A stretch of 6,362 nucleotides of DNA from Promethearchaeota archaeon CR_4 (GTDB taxonomy: Archaea > Asgardarchaeota > Lokiarchaeia > Sigyniarchaeales > CR-4), in contig MBAA01000165.1 in NCBI GenBank assembly GCA_001940655.1, positions 15,219 to 21,580 of the forward strand. Reading direction: 5' to 3'. This document shows positions 5,687 through 6,362 of this stretch, piece by piece (position 1 is the stretch's first letter; each line of letters starts with the position of its first letter). The notes below the pieces were generated by a model, which did not search any database, had not been told where the DNA came from, and saw only the letters and a program-made list of their open reading frames with translations. The position numbers and the translations under genes were made by a program.

Positions 5687-6362
5687 GTGCCAGATTTTAA
5701 AATAACAAACATAAAAAGTCGTTGGATATTAGACTCGCGTGGAAATCCCACCGTTGAAACGGACGTGTTCGTTGGCAAGCAGATGGCACGTGCCGCGGTT
5801 CCGAGCGGGGCATCGACTGGTGAGGCAGAAGCCGTAGAATTGCGAGATGGTGGGAAGCACTTCCTCGGCAAGGGTGTTCAAAAAGCCGTTGCAAACGTGA
5901 TGAACCTCATCGCTCCCAAGATCATCGGAATGGACGTGACTCACCAAGTAGATATTGACAAGCGGATGATTGAGCTCGATGGCACGAGTAATAAGTCGAA
6001 GTTGGGCGCAAATGCTATTCTGTCAGTCTCCCTTGCAGCAGCTAAGCTCGCGGCCGGGATCCAGAATAAACCTATGTATCAATATGTCTACGAACTTTCC
6101 CGGAAAAAAACACGATCGAATTTTCTCCTGCCAATTCCTCTTAGCAACGTGGTAAATGGGGGTAAACATGCGGGTTCGCAGCTTGCAGTGCAAGAATTTA
6201 TGATCCTCCCCATTGGTGCAAAGAGCTTCCCTGAAGCAATACAGATGATTGTCGAGGTATACCACAACCTCAAATCTATCCTCGGAGAGAAGTATGGTAA
6301 GAGTAGCGTGAATGTGGGTGATGAAGGTGGGTTTGCGCCGAACATTCCCACGACGAATGAAG
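5687..6362 (+). CDS. eno: Enolase (phosphopyruvate hydratase), C-terminus outside window
   Basis: Enolase interconverts 2-phosphoglycerate and phosphoenolpyruvate in cytosolic glycolysis and gluconeogenesis. The window holds the first 225 residues, about half of a normal enolase, with the open frame running off the edge. Visible motifs are ILDSRGNPTVETDV (14-27), the mobile metal loop PSGASTGEAEAVELRDG (39-55) with S43, KLGANAILSVSLAAAKLAA (105-123), NVVNGGKHAGSQLAVQEFM (154-172) with H161, Q169 and E170, and VGDEGGFAPN (210-219). E213 in the last motif corresponds to the catalytic acid E211 of yeast enolase. The second metal-binding half and the catalytic lysine lie beyond the window. Translation starts at a GTG; MPDFKITNIKSRWILDSRGN is a normal archaeal enolase N-terminus. 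The gene is divergent from the RFC gene across 157 bases. No defect is seen in the visible part. Confidence 0.97.
   Translation, partial: MPDFKITNIKSRWILDSRGNPTVETDVFVGKQMARAAVPSGASTGEAEAVELRDGGKHFLGKGVQKAVANVMNLIAPKIIGMDVTHQVDIDKRMIELDGTSNKSKLGANAILSVSLAAAKLAAGIQNKPMYQYVYELSRKKTRSNFLLPIPLSNVVNGGKHAGSQLAVQEFMILPIGAKSFPEAIQMIVEVYHNLKSILGEKYGKSSVNVGDEGGFAPNIPTTNE

Noticed and set aside
5536..5947. Minus-strand open frames across the enolase promoter and N-terminus
   Set aside because: They are antisense to clear enolase motifs and have no recognisable protein features.

Overview
The window looks like a stretch of archaeal chromosome. Three genes are archaeal-type housekeeping genes: a clamp-loader small subunit (RFC), a TruA-family pseudouridine synthase with an AGRTDKGV core, and an enolase. 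A PyrB aspartate carbamoyltransferase sits beside them. Candidate TATA boxes lie about 26-30 bases before two start codons, which suggests near-leaderless transcripts. I cannot name the lineage from the sequence alone.

Layout. Positions 2-127 hold the C-terminal tail of an unidentified plus-strand gene. pyrB follows (254-1189, plus). A 616-residue minus-strand gene (1204-3054) converges on it with only 14 bases between the two stops. Its protein has an N-terminal winged helix, an ATP-cone, and a region resembling the class III ribonucleotide reductase NrdD but without the zinc cysteines and the glycyl-radical motif. Next is an AT-rich divergent intergenic region (3055-3274) with an AT palindrome, five GTAC-centred units at exactly 11-bp spacing, and a TATA box. 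It leads into a small ribbon-helix-helix (RHH) gene (3275-3493, plus). The RHH reading frame continues as protein-like sequence past two in-frame TAA codons to 3652. Then come truA (3732-4577, plus), which overlaps tail to tail by 23 bases with the RFC gene (4555-5529, minus), and a divergent enolase (5687 to the window end, plus), which is cut by the edge.

How the genes relate. The strand alternates almost gene by gene, so most are probably separate transcription units. pyrB makes carbamoyl aspartate for pyrimidines, RFC loads the sliding clamp for replication, TruA modifies tRNA, and enolase serves glycolysis or gluconeogenesis. The unusual part is the centre: a probable DNA-binding, nucleotide-sensing protein derived from a reductase, divergent from an RHH regulator, with a helically phased repeat array between them. 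The simplest reading is a local regulatory module in which one or both proteins bind the array. Its target and ligand are inference only.
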